Positions 34,241 to 45,799 of a stretch of DNA of 64,000 bases are shown piece by piece. A program made the position numbers and the translations under genes. The stretch is from positions 982,501 through 1,046,500 of the forward strand of contig WPIO01000132.1 in NCBI GenBank assembly GCA_009760855.2. Direction: 5' to 3'. The notes under the pieces were generated by a model. It saw only the letters and a list, made by a program, of their open reading frames with translations, was not told where the DNA came from and searched no databases. How positions within the stretch are numbered: position 1 is the first letter of the stretch; every line of letters starts with the position of its first letter. The stretch comes from Cristatella mucedo (lineage: Eukaryota > Bryozoa > Phylactolaemata > Cristatellidae).

Positions 34241-35319
34241 GGCCTCCATGTAGGCTATCGCGGCCATTTATTGCATGCTAATTTCTAACCACTTACCTAA
34301 TTTGCAGTTAGACGAGCTGCTGTTACAAACGTGGTATGCGGCTTTCACGTCCGGACAGAACCGGCTGCGAGCGGCGCAGCATTCGTCACGGTGCTGGTCT
34401 GAGCCAACGTGCGAGCCTTGTATGGCGGCTAGCGATTTGTAAGCGGCTGCACCAATGCACGCCGGCATGCCAACAGTAGCGGTGCACGGCAGCGAACGCC
34501 GGAAGGCCTCGGATGCGATTCTAGACGATTCTTAGCCGCAGAACTGTGACAAAAGACTTGTGCACGATACGAGTGCAAAGGATAATGTAGGTTGCAGAGG
34601 GAAATGCCAAGGAATGTGTTAGTTAAAGCAACTATCGCTTCTGCATGCGAGACCCGCACAATTGCTTGAGATTAGTTAGTAGCTTCGAGGTGGCTGAAAT
34701 GCCCGAACCAATTACAGCTAGATAATTAGGTGGTAAGTTGCGGCAGGTTGGGCCGCTGCTGGCTGGATGTTTTAGTCTCGCAGGGAACTGGCTCTCCCCC
34801 TGTGGTATGCCGGCTGGGTGCGCCGCGGAGAAGCTGGGCGCGCGTACTGTTAGCTAATAATAATAATGATAATAATAACACATTTGCTATAGTGCCCCCA
34901 GATAACTCAATTTTTAGGCACTTTACATTTGCTTCAGCTGAAGCGCGATCGAACGGTTAGCGGTAACATGCTCAATAAACAACAAGAATAACATGGTTAG
35001 GGGTGACATGCACACGGTCAGCGTGCAAGTACAGTGGTCCCTCGGCTTACGAGCGTCTCGACATACAAGTGATACGAGCTGTCTCTCGGCCGATTTTTTG
35101 CTTTTAGTTGCAAGCTAAAATTCGGGTTACGAGCCAGCTTCAGATACTCCACCGCTAGTTGCCGCAGCGAGCGTCATACTGGGGTACGACGAATTACCGA
35201 AATCCACTCTAATTAGGCTAACAGCGACCAGACATAAGCGTTGCCGAGCTCAAATTTGCTTTGATATTGTAGTACACGTTCGAATTTATCTGTCCGTCAA
35301 ATTTCATGTTGCTTCGCGC

Positions 35320-37405
35320 ACGTGCACATATGCAAATGAGCTTTGACGACGGACGCCTGTACCGCAATCCATTCTAGTTCCCGTCAAATCCACCACAAAT
35401 CAGCTGCGACCAGCACCAAAACGTTTGGAATATAAAACTACGCTACACGTACAATGTACCCAGAAAAGTTCGCGCGATTCTGCTCACGCGTTCTCACGAA
35501 GTCCACTGAAATAAGATTGCAGTGGCCCAGGCCAATACGGCAATCCACTGCATTCCACCACGCAACGAAAGAAATCCTGATCGAAAAGCTCTTTTTTTGA
35601 TTACATATGACGGCAAACCAAACTCTGCGGAAATTGCATTACAAAATTTACTTGCATTGGCATGGACGTTCTCGTGCAATGCGCTGCAATCGACTGCAGT
35701 AGCCCGGGCCAATACCGCAATCCACTTCAATTCACCGAATCCACTGCATAAAAGCATAAAAAGTCAAAATAAATTGTGCCGAGCTCCAGTTTTTATTGCA
35801 TATTCAAGTGCACTGTAATGTGTGCACAACCACGTAAAATAAAAAAATGTACAACGCACTGTGCCAATGGACGGCAAGCCTGGAATGACCTGGAAAACTA
35901 CCGAAATCCACTCTATTCCACTGCAAATCATCCTCAAATTGCCATCGCGAAGCTCTAATTGACATTGCATATAGGGCTAGACTCAGTTCAAAATGAATCC
36001 ACAAAATTTCGCTCCATTATGCACTCGCGTTTTCATGCCATGAATTGCAATCAACTGCAACGAACCGGTCCCATACCGCAATCCACGTCAATCCCCCGAA
36101 ATCCGCTGCAATCCGCCACACAGAGACCAGAACGCGTACACCAGAAGCTCAAATTATGATTGCTCGCTGCTCTACTCTTCGGTTATTGTGTACTCGCATA
36201 ACTTCACTGTAATTGCTTCTACCATTCTGCAGCAATGCACTGCAATCGACCGCAACTGCCCGGGCCAGTACGTCAATGAACCACAACCCGCCGAAAAAAC
36301 GACCAGAATACGTACACTTTAAGCTCTAATAGCGATTGCACGTTGCTCTAATTTTTGTTTATTGTGTAATCCCACAATTTCACTACAATTGCCTCAATCA
36401 TTCGGCGGCAATGCACTGCAAGTGACTGCAATTGCCCGGGCCAATACCTCAATTTACAGCAATCTGAGGCAAAATGCCCTGAAATTGGTTTCGCAATGCT
36501 CCAATTTTGTAATGCATGTTACAAAGCACACTGGTTAAAGTCATACACATAATTTTAAGAAATTGCGCTCGTACAATCTCGGGCAATGCATGGCAATTTA
36601 CGGCAACGGCTCGGCTCGAAGCAGCAATCACGGCAATCGACAGCAATGGCAGGGACCAATACCGAAATCCGTGGCAAATCGACGAGAAATCGGCTGCACC
36701 AAGCGTCAATTCTCATTCCACGTAGCATCTCTCTGCTCGAGCACATACTTTCAACTCTTTCAACCAGCTCTGACCGTTCGATATTGGGCAATGCATGGCA
36801 GTCGACGGCAATGGCACGGGCAAATACGGCAATCCATTATGGTTCATCGCAAATCACTGGAAAGCGACTGTGCCAAGGTGAAATATATCTTACCTGTCAC
36901 AGACCACTGTTTTGAAATTGCAATCAAATACTTTCAACCAATCGCGTACGTACAATCGCGAGCAATGAACGGCAATCGACAGCAATGTCCTGGGCCAACA
37001 CCCCAATTCCCGGCAAATTGAAGAGAAATTGGCAGCCCGGAAGCCTCAATTGTCATTACATATAACATTCCGCTGCGTCTAAAGTAAAACCGTGGAATTT
37101 TCAAGATACTTTGTTTGTCTTCTGTCAGCAATGCACGGCAATCAACAGCAATAGTAGGTGCCGATAGCGAAATCCGTGGAAAATTAACAAGATTGGCTGC
37201 AATAAACTGCAACTCTCATTCCACGTAACATGTACCTGTGTGCGAGCATAATGTTCACCCATTGTGCGCGCTCAATCGAAGGCAACGCACGGCAATCGAC
37301 GGTAATGGCCCGGGAAATACCCCAATCCATAACGGACAGTTACAAATGGACCGACAGTTGCTGTGAGAAGCTCAACTTTTCTTGCGTATTGCATTACTCT
37401 TACTC
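35320..37405. repeat. Degenerate ~175-bp satellite array, left block
   Basis: About eleven monomers recur at roughly 150-205 bp intervals, each with a core like GCAATCGACGGCAATGGCCC then GGGCCAATAC and GCAATCCA (cores near 35515, 35685, 35865, 36050, 36245, 36420, 36595, 36795, 36965, 37135, 37285). Between cores lies an AT-rich half with AGCTC and CATT motifs. Confidence 0.8.
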
Positions 37406-37409
37406 GTAC

Positions 37410-38612
37410 TTGTCTAGTCGTGTTCAATCCGTGTCGTGTGGGGGTCAGGTCTCACACACGAGGCGGGACACCTGTGGAGACCCTCAAGGGTCCGTCCTCG
37501 GTCCCTTGCTGTTCTCCATTTATACTCAACCTCTGGGAAAAGTGATTAAGGCCCATGGAATAGGATATCAATTTTATGCTGACGATGCTCAGCTGTATTT
37601 GTCATTCAAATCGTTGGAATCTGCTGCAGCAGCCGAAAAACTGAATGCTTGCCTTGCCGACATTCGATCCTGGATTTCGGAAAACTTCTTGAAAGTAAAT
37701 GATGATAAAACCGAACTGCTGCTCATAGGACACCCTAAGCGTGTGGCTGGATTAAAAAGCTTTGCTCTTCTAATAGGTGATGCTGTTGTGCGACCATCAC
37801 CACGTGCTCGAAATTTAGGTGTTGTTTTCGACAGCTGCCTAAATTTGAAAAGCTTCATTCAGAAGACTGCTTCTACTGCTAGCCATCACGTCCGATTCCT
37901 ATCCAAGATTAGGAGCTGTCTTCCACAGTGGCTTTCAAAAAATTTAACTTGCTCCTTAGTTCTGTCTCGGCTTGATTATTGTAATTAACTTTTGGCTGGG
38001 CTACCAAAGAAAGCAACTAGGCCACGGCAGGTGACTATGAATATGACTACAAGGATAGTCTTCAAGTCCAAGAGGTTTGAGCACGTGTCTCCTTTCATAA
38101 AAGAGCTAGCATGGATGCCGGTTGATCAACGGATACAGAGCAAAGTTCTTACGCTGACCCACTAGGCCCACCGCGGCTTGGCTCCTTCTACCTAGCTGAA
38201 CTGCTGCACCAGTTTCGGCCTCGTCGTGCCCTCAGGTCCTGTGTGGACAATAAATTAGCTGTTCCATTCCTCAGCTTAAAACCCTTGGGCGACAGAAGCT
38301 CTGCAGGTCCTAGGCTGCTGAACTCTCTTCCACAATTCTTACGCAACGACAACTACTCTCCTGCTGCGAAGTATGGCTCATCGTTTTCAGTGGTCCCGAG
38401 CTGCTACTTCCCCGCTACTCACTACCTCGACTGCTCTCCTGACTCTTCTATGCTTCCCACTTGATCTTTGTTGCGTGAGACGAAGTCTGTTGGCTACCGA
38501 ATGCGTACCGAAAGCCGCTTAGGCTGTGAGTGCGCTACACAAAACTCTCCTGCGTAACACCCACATAGTCTTTATGGCTTTGTGGAGTTACAGACGGAGA
38601 TCCACTGCATTA
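37410..38612 (+). mobile_element. LINE family B with RT core, inserted in the satellite
   Basis: Its open frame encodes GDPQGSVLGPLLFSIYTQPL, FYADDAQLYLSFKS (RT catalytic YADD), NFLKVNDDKTELLLIG and ARNLGVVFDSCLNLKSF, up to a stop at LSRLDYCN. The 3' part and B-type 3' UTR follow. These are CR1/L2-type RT motifs. It is 5' truncated. A TGCATTA at each edge may be the target-site duplication. Confidence 0.9.
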
Positions 38613-39040
38613 AAAGTGCAGCCACATCCTATTATACAATCGACAAAGGCACAATTGAGGGCAATCGATGGCAATGGCCCGGTCGCTGCAGCAATCTGGT
38701 TCAAATTTGCTGGAAATTGGCTGTTTGAATTTGTAATTATCCAACCACATAATGCTCACTGACTGTGATTGCACATGCTGTCCTTTATCGTGTTCAACCT
38801 TGGGCAACCCATGGCAATCGACGGCAATTGCCCGAGACAAAACAGCAATCTGCGATTGTCTGTTACAATCACAAACAAAGCTGGTGGGAGAAGATCAAAT
38901 TTTTTCTTTCGTAACAGTGTGCTGTATTAAAAGTGCAACCGCATCCTATCAACCAATCTTGAACGTACATGCGAGGGCAATGCGCTGCAATCGACGGTAA
39001 CGGCCTGGGAAAATACGGAAATCTATCCGTTGTAAGTGTA
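38613..39040. repeat. ~175-bp satellite array, right block
   Basis: Three more monomer cores (near 38665, 38815, 38985) resume after the LINE B copy. They show the same GCAATCGACGG core and show that the array existed before the LINE landed. Confidence 0.8.
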
Positions 39041-39307
39041 CACACTCAACTCAAGTCGTGAGAACGGGGGTATGGGTCAAGCGATCGTACCAGGTGAGGG
39101 AGACCTTGTGGTTAGCTGGAATAACATGTCATTGACCCTCGACGGCCAGGTGTGGTGAGCAGTAGTGTACTGGTGAGCGTTAAAACATCAGCGATGGGGC
39201 GAGGAGCTACATTAATTAGTAAAGCTTCCGGGTCGCATAGCTCTAGTGATGCTAAGGTGGAAATGATGGACATTTATTTATCGTCCTCTACCTGAGGGAT
39301 GTGGAGA

Positions 39308-39385
39308 AAGTTTCCAGGGGGTGCGAACTTTCAGTTTGCCGGTCGCAAGTTTCCAGGGTGTGCACTTTCGGTTTGCAGGTCGCTG
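39308..39385. repeat. Two-copy ~40-bp direct repeat
   Basis: AGTTTCCAGGGGGTGCGAAC and its continuation is repeated as AGTTTCCAGGGTGTGCACTT and continuation, each ending in GGTCGC. Confidence 0.8.
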
Positions 39386-40565
39386 CCAAGCCATCAGGGG
39401 CCTAGTCAGTCGGACAAAGAAGCATTTTACATTAAGCATATTGCATTAGGTACAAAAAACTGATAACAATCGGCGCGTCAGCGTAAAGGCCCAGAAAATA
39501 AACTGAAAGCGAGGAAAGCCCGGCGAAAAGAGCAAAAATTGGCGAATAAGATTCTCACATTCGCTCATTTCAGCATTTCTCCTCTAATTCTATTGGCATT
39601 AATTCGTCCGATTTCGAGGTTACTCCTGTACATTAGGATTAATAAAACCCGTTTATTGTAAGACCCGTTTATTGTAATTTTTGTAAACAATATTCGTTAT
39701 TTAATAGTAGATTTTTTAATTTAAAAACATTTGACAAAAAATCGGAGTGCTTTTTGGCGGGACCGAAACGGATTAATGACTTTCAATTCATTTCAATGGG
39801 GAAAATGTATTTGGGATACGAGTCATTTGAGTTACGATCTCCGGCAAGGAACGAATTAAACTCGTAAGGTACCACTGAATGGGTAGTGGCACAATGCGCA
39901 GTGTCAGCACGCATAAGCATGTAAAAGACAGATCACCTGGATCCACTAAATGCTGTGATAAATAGGTGCGTTTTTAGTTTGTTCTTAAATGCGGTCAAGT
40001 CATGGGATGTCGTCAGGCATGTTGGGAGTAAGTTTCAGGCTTCGGGAGCATACGAACTAAAGGCACGGTCTCCACAGGATTTGAGGTTTGTACGAGGTAT
40101 AGGTAAACAATTAGATTCCAAAAAAAGAGCGGTAGATGCTTAGCCTAGTGGGGTGGTAGATCTAATAGGTAGGCTGGAGCCAAAGAATGAAGGGACCTAA
40201 ATGTGAGCGACAAAACCTTGAATTCAATCCGTTGCTTGACTGAGAGCCAGTGCAGGTCGGCGAAAAGTGATGTGATCTGGCAACTGCGACGCTCACGACT
40301 GACAAGCCTAGCTGCAGAGTTTTGCACCAGCTGTAAGTGCCTAATTTCACAGGACAGTAGACCAGCAAGCAGTGAGCTACAGAAGTCAAGACGGAATGTC
40401 ACAAATGCATGGACCAATTAAGATGTGGTATCCCTGTCTAAACAATCCCGAATTTTAGCAATGTTATGTAGCTGAAAGTAGGCAGACGTGACTGTGGAGC
40501 TGATGTGGTCGTCTAATGAAAGGTAACTTTGGAGCAGTACACCTAGATTTTGTGCAGATTCGGCC

Positions 40566-41850
40566 GGAAATACGAGCCGGATGGCGGTAACTCAGGTTAC
40601 CATGGTAACCTAGGTGTTCGCGCGGGCTGCGATAACTACCTGAATATTAATCCAAATGATATGCAAATGTAACCGGGTTCCAAGGGTCAGAGGCTAATTC
40701 CCGCCAAACCCCGCCAAAGTCCGGCCACGCTGCCGCTCGCCATGCCGCCGAGCTAGGGTAAGACGAGCGGCCGTCAGGTTAAACCTCTTTATAATAACGC
40801 ATGCGCCAACAACAACAGGGGAACTAAACAAGTCTACAGGGAGGATCCTATAAATTATACACTATGGGAGCGCAAGATGATGCAGCAAGCGCGAACAAAC
40901 GTGTTAGTTGGGGTCAGTCGGCTTCCGCAGTCCTGTCGTTGTACCGACTCAGAGTCCAACAGTACGAGCGTACGCCGTCCAAAACCCGGCTGGCTGAGTA
41001 ACTGCTGGCTAGTCCGAGTCGACAACTACCACAGTCGTAAGCTTCCACCGAAAGACGCCAACACACGGGGGGGGGTCACGAACACGCTACACGGGGAACT
41101 CGGTATAAACAAGTCAACAACGAGCGAGCTATCCAGCTCCACTCGGGCCTTGGGTACTCGTTCCCTTGCGTGCGTGGCAGCATCGCCGGAGCACGCCTGC
41201 ACGAATCCAGGTGCATAACTCGGCGAGACCGGGAGCCTCCAACAGCACGACTTACTTGGCCAACTTCCCGTACCCAAGAGCCCCGGTGACTTCTCGTCAC
41301 CACACATCCGGCAATGCATAGGTCTGACCCCGGCCTAGCCGGTGACCCTAACCCTCACTATTGCCGTCCGGTCCCAGCCAACCGAACCCAGCCTGGGTGC
41401 ACAAATAGGCTAAAAATGTCGGGCTTGTCGAGTTCTATTCGTCAGCAAAAAGACAGTGATTTCGAAAACGATGGCTTTTATTGCACAAGTGCATAGCGGC
41501 TGACCAGTCCAGGGCAAGGATCCAGGGCTCGATCACGAAAATTGAGCCTATTTTTTCGAGAAATAGCTCAGGATTGATGGCTGATTTGGGACAACAGCTG
41601 GTGCCTTCTTCGGGCGCCCCATAGAGCATATCTGCACGCCAGGGCCAGCCTTTTGCGCCGGTGCTCTTTTTTCTGCCACGAGTCTGCGCCATATCGGATG
41701 CCGCCGCCAACGGCACGCCAATATTGTCAGGATCTTCGCCCTCACTATCAGCGATACTCCCCGGGCTAGCACTGGCGCCGAGATTCCGGATCTCCTGCAT
41801 AGCATAATCTCTTTAGAACAGCGGGTGACAATGAACACCGGTCCTCCTGA
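40566..41850. other. Unassigned stretch with an 18-bp palindrome
   Basis: AGGTTACCATGGTAACCT (40594-40611) is a perfect palindrome just past the LINE A copy. Further on, open frames on the - strand at 41435-41874 carry basic segments (for example RGRKKSTGAKGWPWRADMLY) that resemble transposon ORF1 products only in composition. Nothing firm is called. Confidence 0.4.
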
Positions 41851-41851
41851 C

Positions 41852-41889
41852 TCGCCCGGGCCTCTCCAAAACAAAAGTCAATCTCTCTC

Positions 41890-41946
<57 letters not shown>

Positions 41947-42046
41947 GGGCTTCGCCTTCTTGAATAGTTTGGTCTATCCGTCCTTTCTAGGGTGTGACAG
42001 ACCAAAGTTTGAGAAATATCGGTGAATATTTTCTATCATGTCAAGT
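41852..42046. repeat. Dispersed repeat with (CT)n core, copy 1
   Basis: It starts ACACCGGTCCTCCTGACTCG, has a ~60-bp CT tract from about 41880, and ends TCTATCATGTCAAGTT. It is almost identical to 44840-45036 apart from CT length. Confidence 0.9.
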
Positions 42047-42344
42047 TCCCGGAAATATTCCAAGAACTTGCACACCAGTTCCATTTCGCTGTTAAGAGCA
42101 TCATTGCTAACATCTTTTATATTGTCACAATAGCCAACCTACACAAGCGTACATCCTTTCATTGAGCTCTTGCGCACACAGTTCTTCAGTCTGCTTCGAC
42201 ACGACTCTGACGGTGCTGCTCCTGATTAAGGTCAACGGTGTTTCCGACTTCGAAACGCTTTATTTGTTAGAGCAGCTATCCCCAAAATACATAATTAATT
42301 GCGATTCTACTTGCGGAAACTGAGTAACTCGGGTTACCACCATC

Positions 42345-43030
42345 GGGCTCATGCTGCTGGCAGAGCCGACTGTGAGCGTTAAGCTTTCCAATTTCTAAAT
42401 CACACTTGGTTTGCCCATTACTAGTAAGTTTGTTTCATTATCATTCAGTTTAAGAAAGTTTGCTGCCATCCTCGTGCGGATGTCACCAATAAATGCAGCA
42501 AGGGAGTTGAGAGATCGGGCGTGCTGTTCTCCTTCGGCGACTTCCGCCCGGAGAAGTACTCAGTCACTGGACCCAACATGGAGCATGCAAACCTGAGGCA
42601 TGGTCTCAAAAACGATTTGAGGTTCGTACGAGACATAGCTAACCGATTTGATTCAGAAAAGTGGTTGTCACGACGCCTACCCTGGTTGGGGAGTAGTTCT
42701 GATAGGTAGGCTGGAGCCAGAAAAAAAAGTGAGTGACAAAACGTTGAAGTCGGTGTGCTGCTTGATGGGGTCGGTAAGAAGAGGTAGAGTTCGGCGATAA
42801 CGACGTTTGCAATAGACAAGCCTGTCTGCAGGTTTTTTTGCCAATTTTAAGTTTCCTTTTGCATATGCCGGATGACCTGCAAACTGTGAGTTACAGAAGT
42901 CGACGCGGGATGCTACAAATCCCTGGGCTTACAGCTTGGATTCCTCGGTATTACTTTCTAAGCAAGCTCAAACTTTTGGAGTGCTACCGAGCTGAAAGAT
43001 GGCAGAATTGACTATGCATCTGAATTGGTC
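42345..43030 (-). mobile_element. LINE family A, diverged copy with an internal rearrangement
   Basis: On the - strand one segment encodes the ANFLKLNDDKT region near 42.45 kb and another the SLHSLAPAYLSDL region near 42.7 kb. Sequence in between is missing or replaced. Confidence 0.7.
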
Positions 43031-43420
43031 GTCTAATAATATTAATAATAATAATAATAATAATGATAATTACAATGCATTCGATATAGCACCCTCAGAT
43101 AACTCAATCACTTTCTAGGTACTTTACATTACCTGCAAAGGGAGCACCATCGAATGGTTAGTGGTAGCATAGTAAAACGTTACATTGGAACAGAACGCCC
43201 AGATTTTGCGCAGATGCGACAGAGAAATGTTGGCAGAACCTATTTAGATGGGTAGTTTTTCCAGTTTCTGAGCCACACTAGGTCAAGGCCCATAACTAGT
43301 AAGTTTTTATCGTCATACAATTTCAGAAAGTATGCTGCCACCCAAGTGTGAGGGTCAGCAATATATGCAACAGTGGAGCTAAAAGAGTCTGGCACGCTTG
43401 AAGGCTGGAAGGGATACAAT
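43031..43420 (-). mobile_element. LINE family A, tail plus inner segment
   Basis: An ATT-type tail and 3' end (43031-43170, - strand) are followed by an inner segment with the decayed SARNLG and GSASIS region, so two fragments are joined or one is deleted. Confidence 0.65.
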
Positions 43421-43424
43421 TAAT

Positions 43425-44130
43425 AATGATAATGGTAATAATAATAATTAATACACTTATGAAACGCTCTCCAAAAACTAAAACTAATTCTAGGCACTGT
43501 ACCTATGCAGTAAAAGAAGCATACTCAAATGGTTAGTGGTAGCATTCAGATGTCAACAAGCATTAAATCTTTTGAGGTGAGATGCGCCGTCAACATGCAG
43601 AAATGGTTAGCGATATAGATACAGTTGCGTGTGAGCCATCCACATAAAAGTGAATGACTTAGATTGTGCTTGGCGATTACATTAGCCAGAGGTAGTGTAT
43701 AAATTGCGAAAAGCAGTAGACTAAGCCAAGAGCCCTGGCGTACCCCCCCCCCCCGTTCGTCCGTACTTTAGAGGCAGCTTCGATGATTGATTGCCCATTG
43801 ACATCGATGCCTTTGACCTAAACTATTGTAGTGCAATGCCAGTAATGCCCAGGCGAGATGAGAGGTGCTCAAGAAAGGCTTGGCGATAAAAATATATAAT
43901 TCGTCTGTTTAGCACCCTAAGAGAACTGATTTTCTTTCCGGGCACTTTACGTATGCCGCAGGGATCAATAGTATCAACCGATACCGAAAGATCAAGCAAA
44001 ACTCGCCAAGAGACTCTACCAATAGTGTCTGCCTTCCTGGATACAAATTAAGTTCTCTTAGAGTGCAATACAAATTAATTATGTCTATTCCTGGTGTCAC
44101 CAATTTAATCTTGTCTGCTTAACATTCAGT
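43425..44130 (-). mobile_element. LINE family A fragments
   Basis: Another ATT-rich tail and 3' end at 43425-43560 (- strand). Upstream, a stretch containing a 13-base C run and a second tail-like segment near 43905-43950 (CACCCTAAGAGAACTGATTT). It is strongly decayed, so boundaries are approximate. Confidence 0.5.
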
Positions 44131-44728
44131 TAGGCAATCTGTGGCACGTGTTAGGCAGCAGCCAGCAGATCAAAGAGAGTTTAAAGTGCTGTCTTGTAAG
44201 TTCTTCCGCTGAGCCGTACCAAAAGCCCACCACATTGCTGCCATGCATGCTGGGCGCACGCCTTGGTACATGGTACAGCTTAGAGCAAAGAACCAAACGA
44301 AACAACCTGCTCCACACCAGCTATGAACAGCAATTATTTAAAATTTGCAACGTATGGTCATTAGCGAAACATTAAACTAAAAAATGCATATCAGTTTCAT
44401 TCGAATCATTGTGAACATCGTGCAGTATGTCCCACAAAAGTGATTCTATGTACGGCTGGCCATGATCCCACGATTTTTTTTTAAAGAGTCGTGGGTCACA
44501 TATTACGGAGCTGGTGCATCCCTAGCACCCCCAAAAGAGCCTCTCCTAAGCCGGCTAGGAACAGAACAATTCAACCTCTTCAATTAGAATAGCAACTCTA
44601 GCTAGTTAGCTGCTGTGTTGAGTAAGACTTACGTATGCACAATCCAGGCCGACGGAACGTAATAGTACGCTCTCAGTGTTTGGCTGGCTGGCCGACTCGC
44701 TGTCTGGCTCCTCTGACGCTCCGTGGGC

Positions 44729-44810
44729 CCTCTCAGCTAACCCTTGGCTAACCTCAGCTAACCCTAGGCTAACCTCAGCTAACCCTTGGCTAACCTCAGC
44801 TAACCTCGGG
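44729..44810. repeat. 21-bp minisatellite
   Basis: About four units of CTCAGCTAACCCTTGGCTAAC, one with CCTAGG in place of CCTTGG. Confidence 0.92.
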
Positions 44811-44839
44811 CACTTCGGCGAACTTGCACACTTCGCCTT

Positions 44840-44885
44840 CCGCTGACACCGGTCCTCCTGACTCGCCCGGGCCTCTCCAAAACAA

Positions 44886-44935
<50 letters not shown>

Positions 44936-45036
44936 GGGCTTCGCCTCCTTGAATAGTTTGGTCTATCCGTCCTTTCTAGGGTGTGACGGACCAAAGTTTG
45001 AGAAATATCGGTGAATATTTTCTATCATGTCAAGTT
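44840..45036. repeat. Dispersed repeat with (CT)n core, copy 2
   Basis: Same sequence as copy 1 at 41852-42046, on the same strand, with a shorter CT tract (about 44888-44932). Both end at CATGTCAAGTT. Confidence 0.9.
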
Positions 45037-45214
45037 GATTTCAAGACGGTACTGCCACTGCAATTCGTAAGCCTAAAGCATTTCGCATTTAATGGAAATT
45101 TTCTCCAACTGTCAAATCCATAAGGGTGACTGAGTGGGTGACTGAGTGGAGACTTTTCCAGAGTTCACTCCAAGGCTAAGTGACTTTCGGTGCGATTATG
45201 GTATCTTGCCCCTG

Positions 45215-45360
45215 ACTATATTATTTTTGTTGTTTATTGAGCATGCTACCATTAACCATTCGATCGTGCTTCCTTTGCAGCAAATGTAAAGTGCCTAGAA
45301 ATGAGATTGAGTTATCTGAGGGCGCTTTATCAAATGTATTACTATTATCATTATTATTAC
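45215..45360 (+). mobile_element. LINE family A, 3' tail
   Basis: TTGTTTATTGAGCATGCTAC through AAAGTGCCTAGAAATGAGAT to an interrupted ATT tail. It abuts a LINE B fragment in the opposite orientation. Confidence 0.8.
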
Positions 45361-45480
45361 GGTAGCCAACAGTCTTCATATCGCGCAACGAAGAGAAAGT
45401 GAGCCGAGTCAGGAGAGCAGTTGAAGTAGCGAGTAGCAAGAAAGTAGCAGCACAGGACGGCTGGAAAGAATGTGCCACAC
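45361..45480 (-). mobile_element. LINE family B, 3' fragment
   Basis: On the - strand it carries the 3' UTR segment that runs through CTCTCCTGACTCGGCTCACT towards TGTTGGCTACCG, as in the other B copies. Confidence 0.7.
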
Positions 45481-45799
45481 ATGGCTGAACCTCTGTGATT
45501 TGATCACTAGCTTTGCAACCACATTTATCGATAGCTTCAGAGGCATTGTGTAATTTTCCGATAGCCCAATCGAAATGCAATGGCAGTAGTCCAGCCTGGA
45601 CAGAACCAGGGAGCTAGGACTTCGCCATCTGTCACAATATACCCGCGGGTCTCCTTCGGCTGGTCAGCAAGAGCCTTCCAGCATCCTGCGTTTGCCTTAT
45701 CAACCGCTTTTCTATCGAACCTAGTAAGTTTAAAGCTCCGTTTAGCACTCGTCGTGTTAGTAGCTCACTTGATGCACCCCAGCATGCTGTGAAAAGTCG

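Larger units (their letters stand above)
35032..39877. mobile_element. Mariner-type (pogo/Tigger-like) inverted-repeat element, 4.85 kb, non-autonomous
   Basis: The left end reads CAGTGGTCCCTCGGCTTACG and the right end, on the other strand, CAGTGGTACCTTACGAG. Both are followed by related CTCG/ACGAG-rich sequence such as TCGTATC and ATACGAG. A TA lies at the left edge and AA (probably mutated TA) at the right, inside a LINE A copy that resumes exactly on either side. No transposase frame was found. The interior is a satellite array plus a LINE B copy. Confidence 0.78.
34854..40565 (-). mobile_element. LINE family A copy split by a nested insertion
   Basis: The 3' part (34854-35031, with an ATT-type tail on the - strand) and the rest (39878-40565) are colinear with the intact minus copy at 57076-57925. 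The break falls inside the 3' UTR at a TG/TA site. The right part encodes HAFVTFRLDFCSSLLAGL and SLAPAYLLDLPPH on the - strand, in broken frames. Confidence 0.85.

Noticed and set aside
41435-41874. Minus-strand frames as a transposon ORF1
   Set aside because: Only a basic composition suggests this. Frames overlap and break, and no defining motif is visible.
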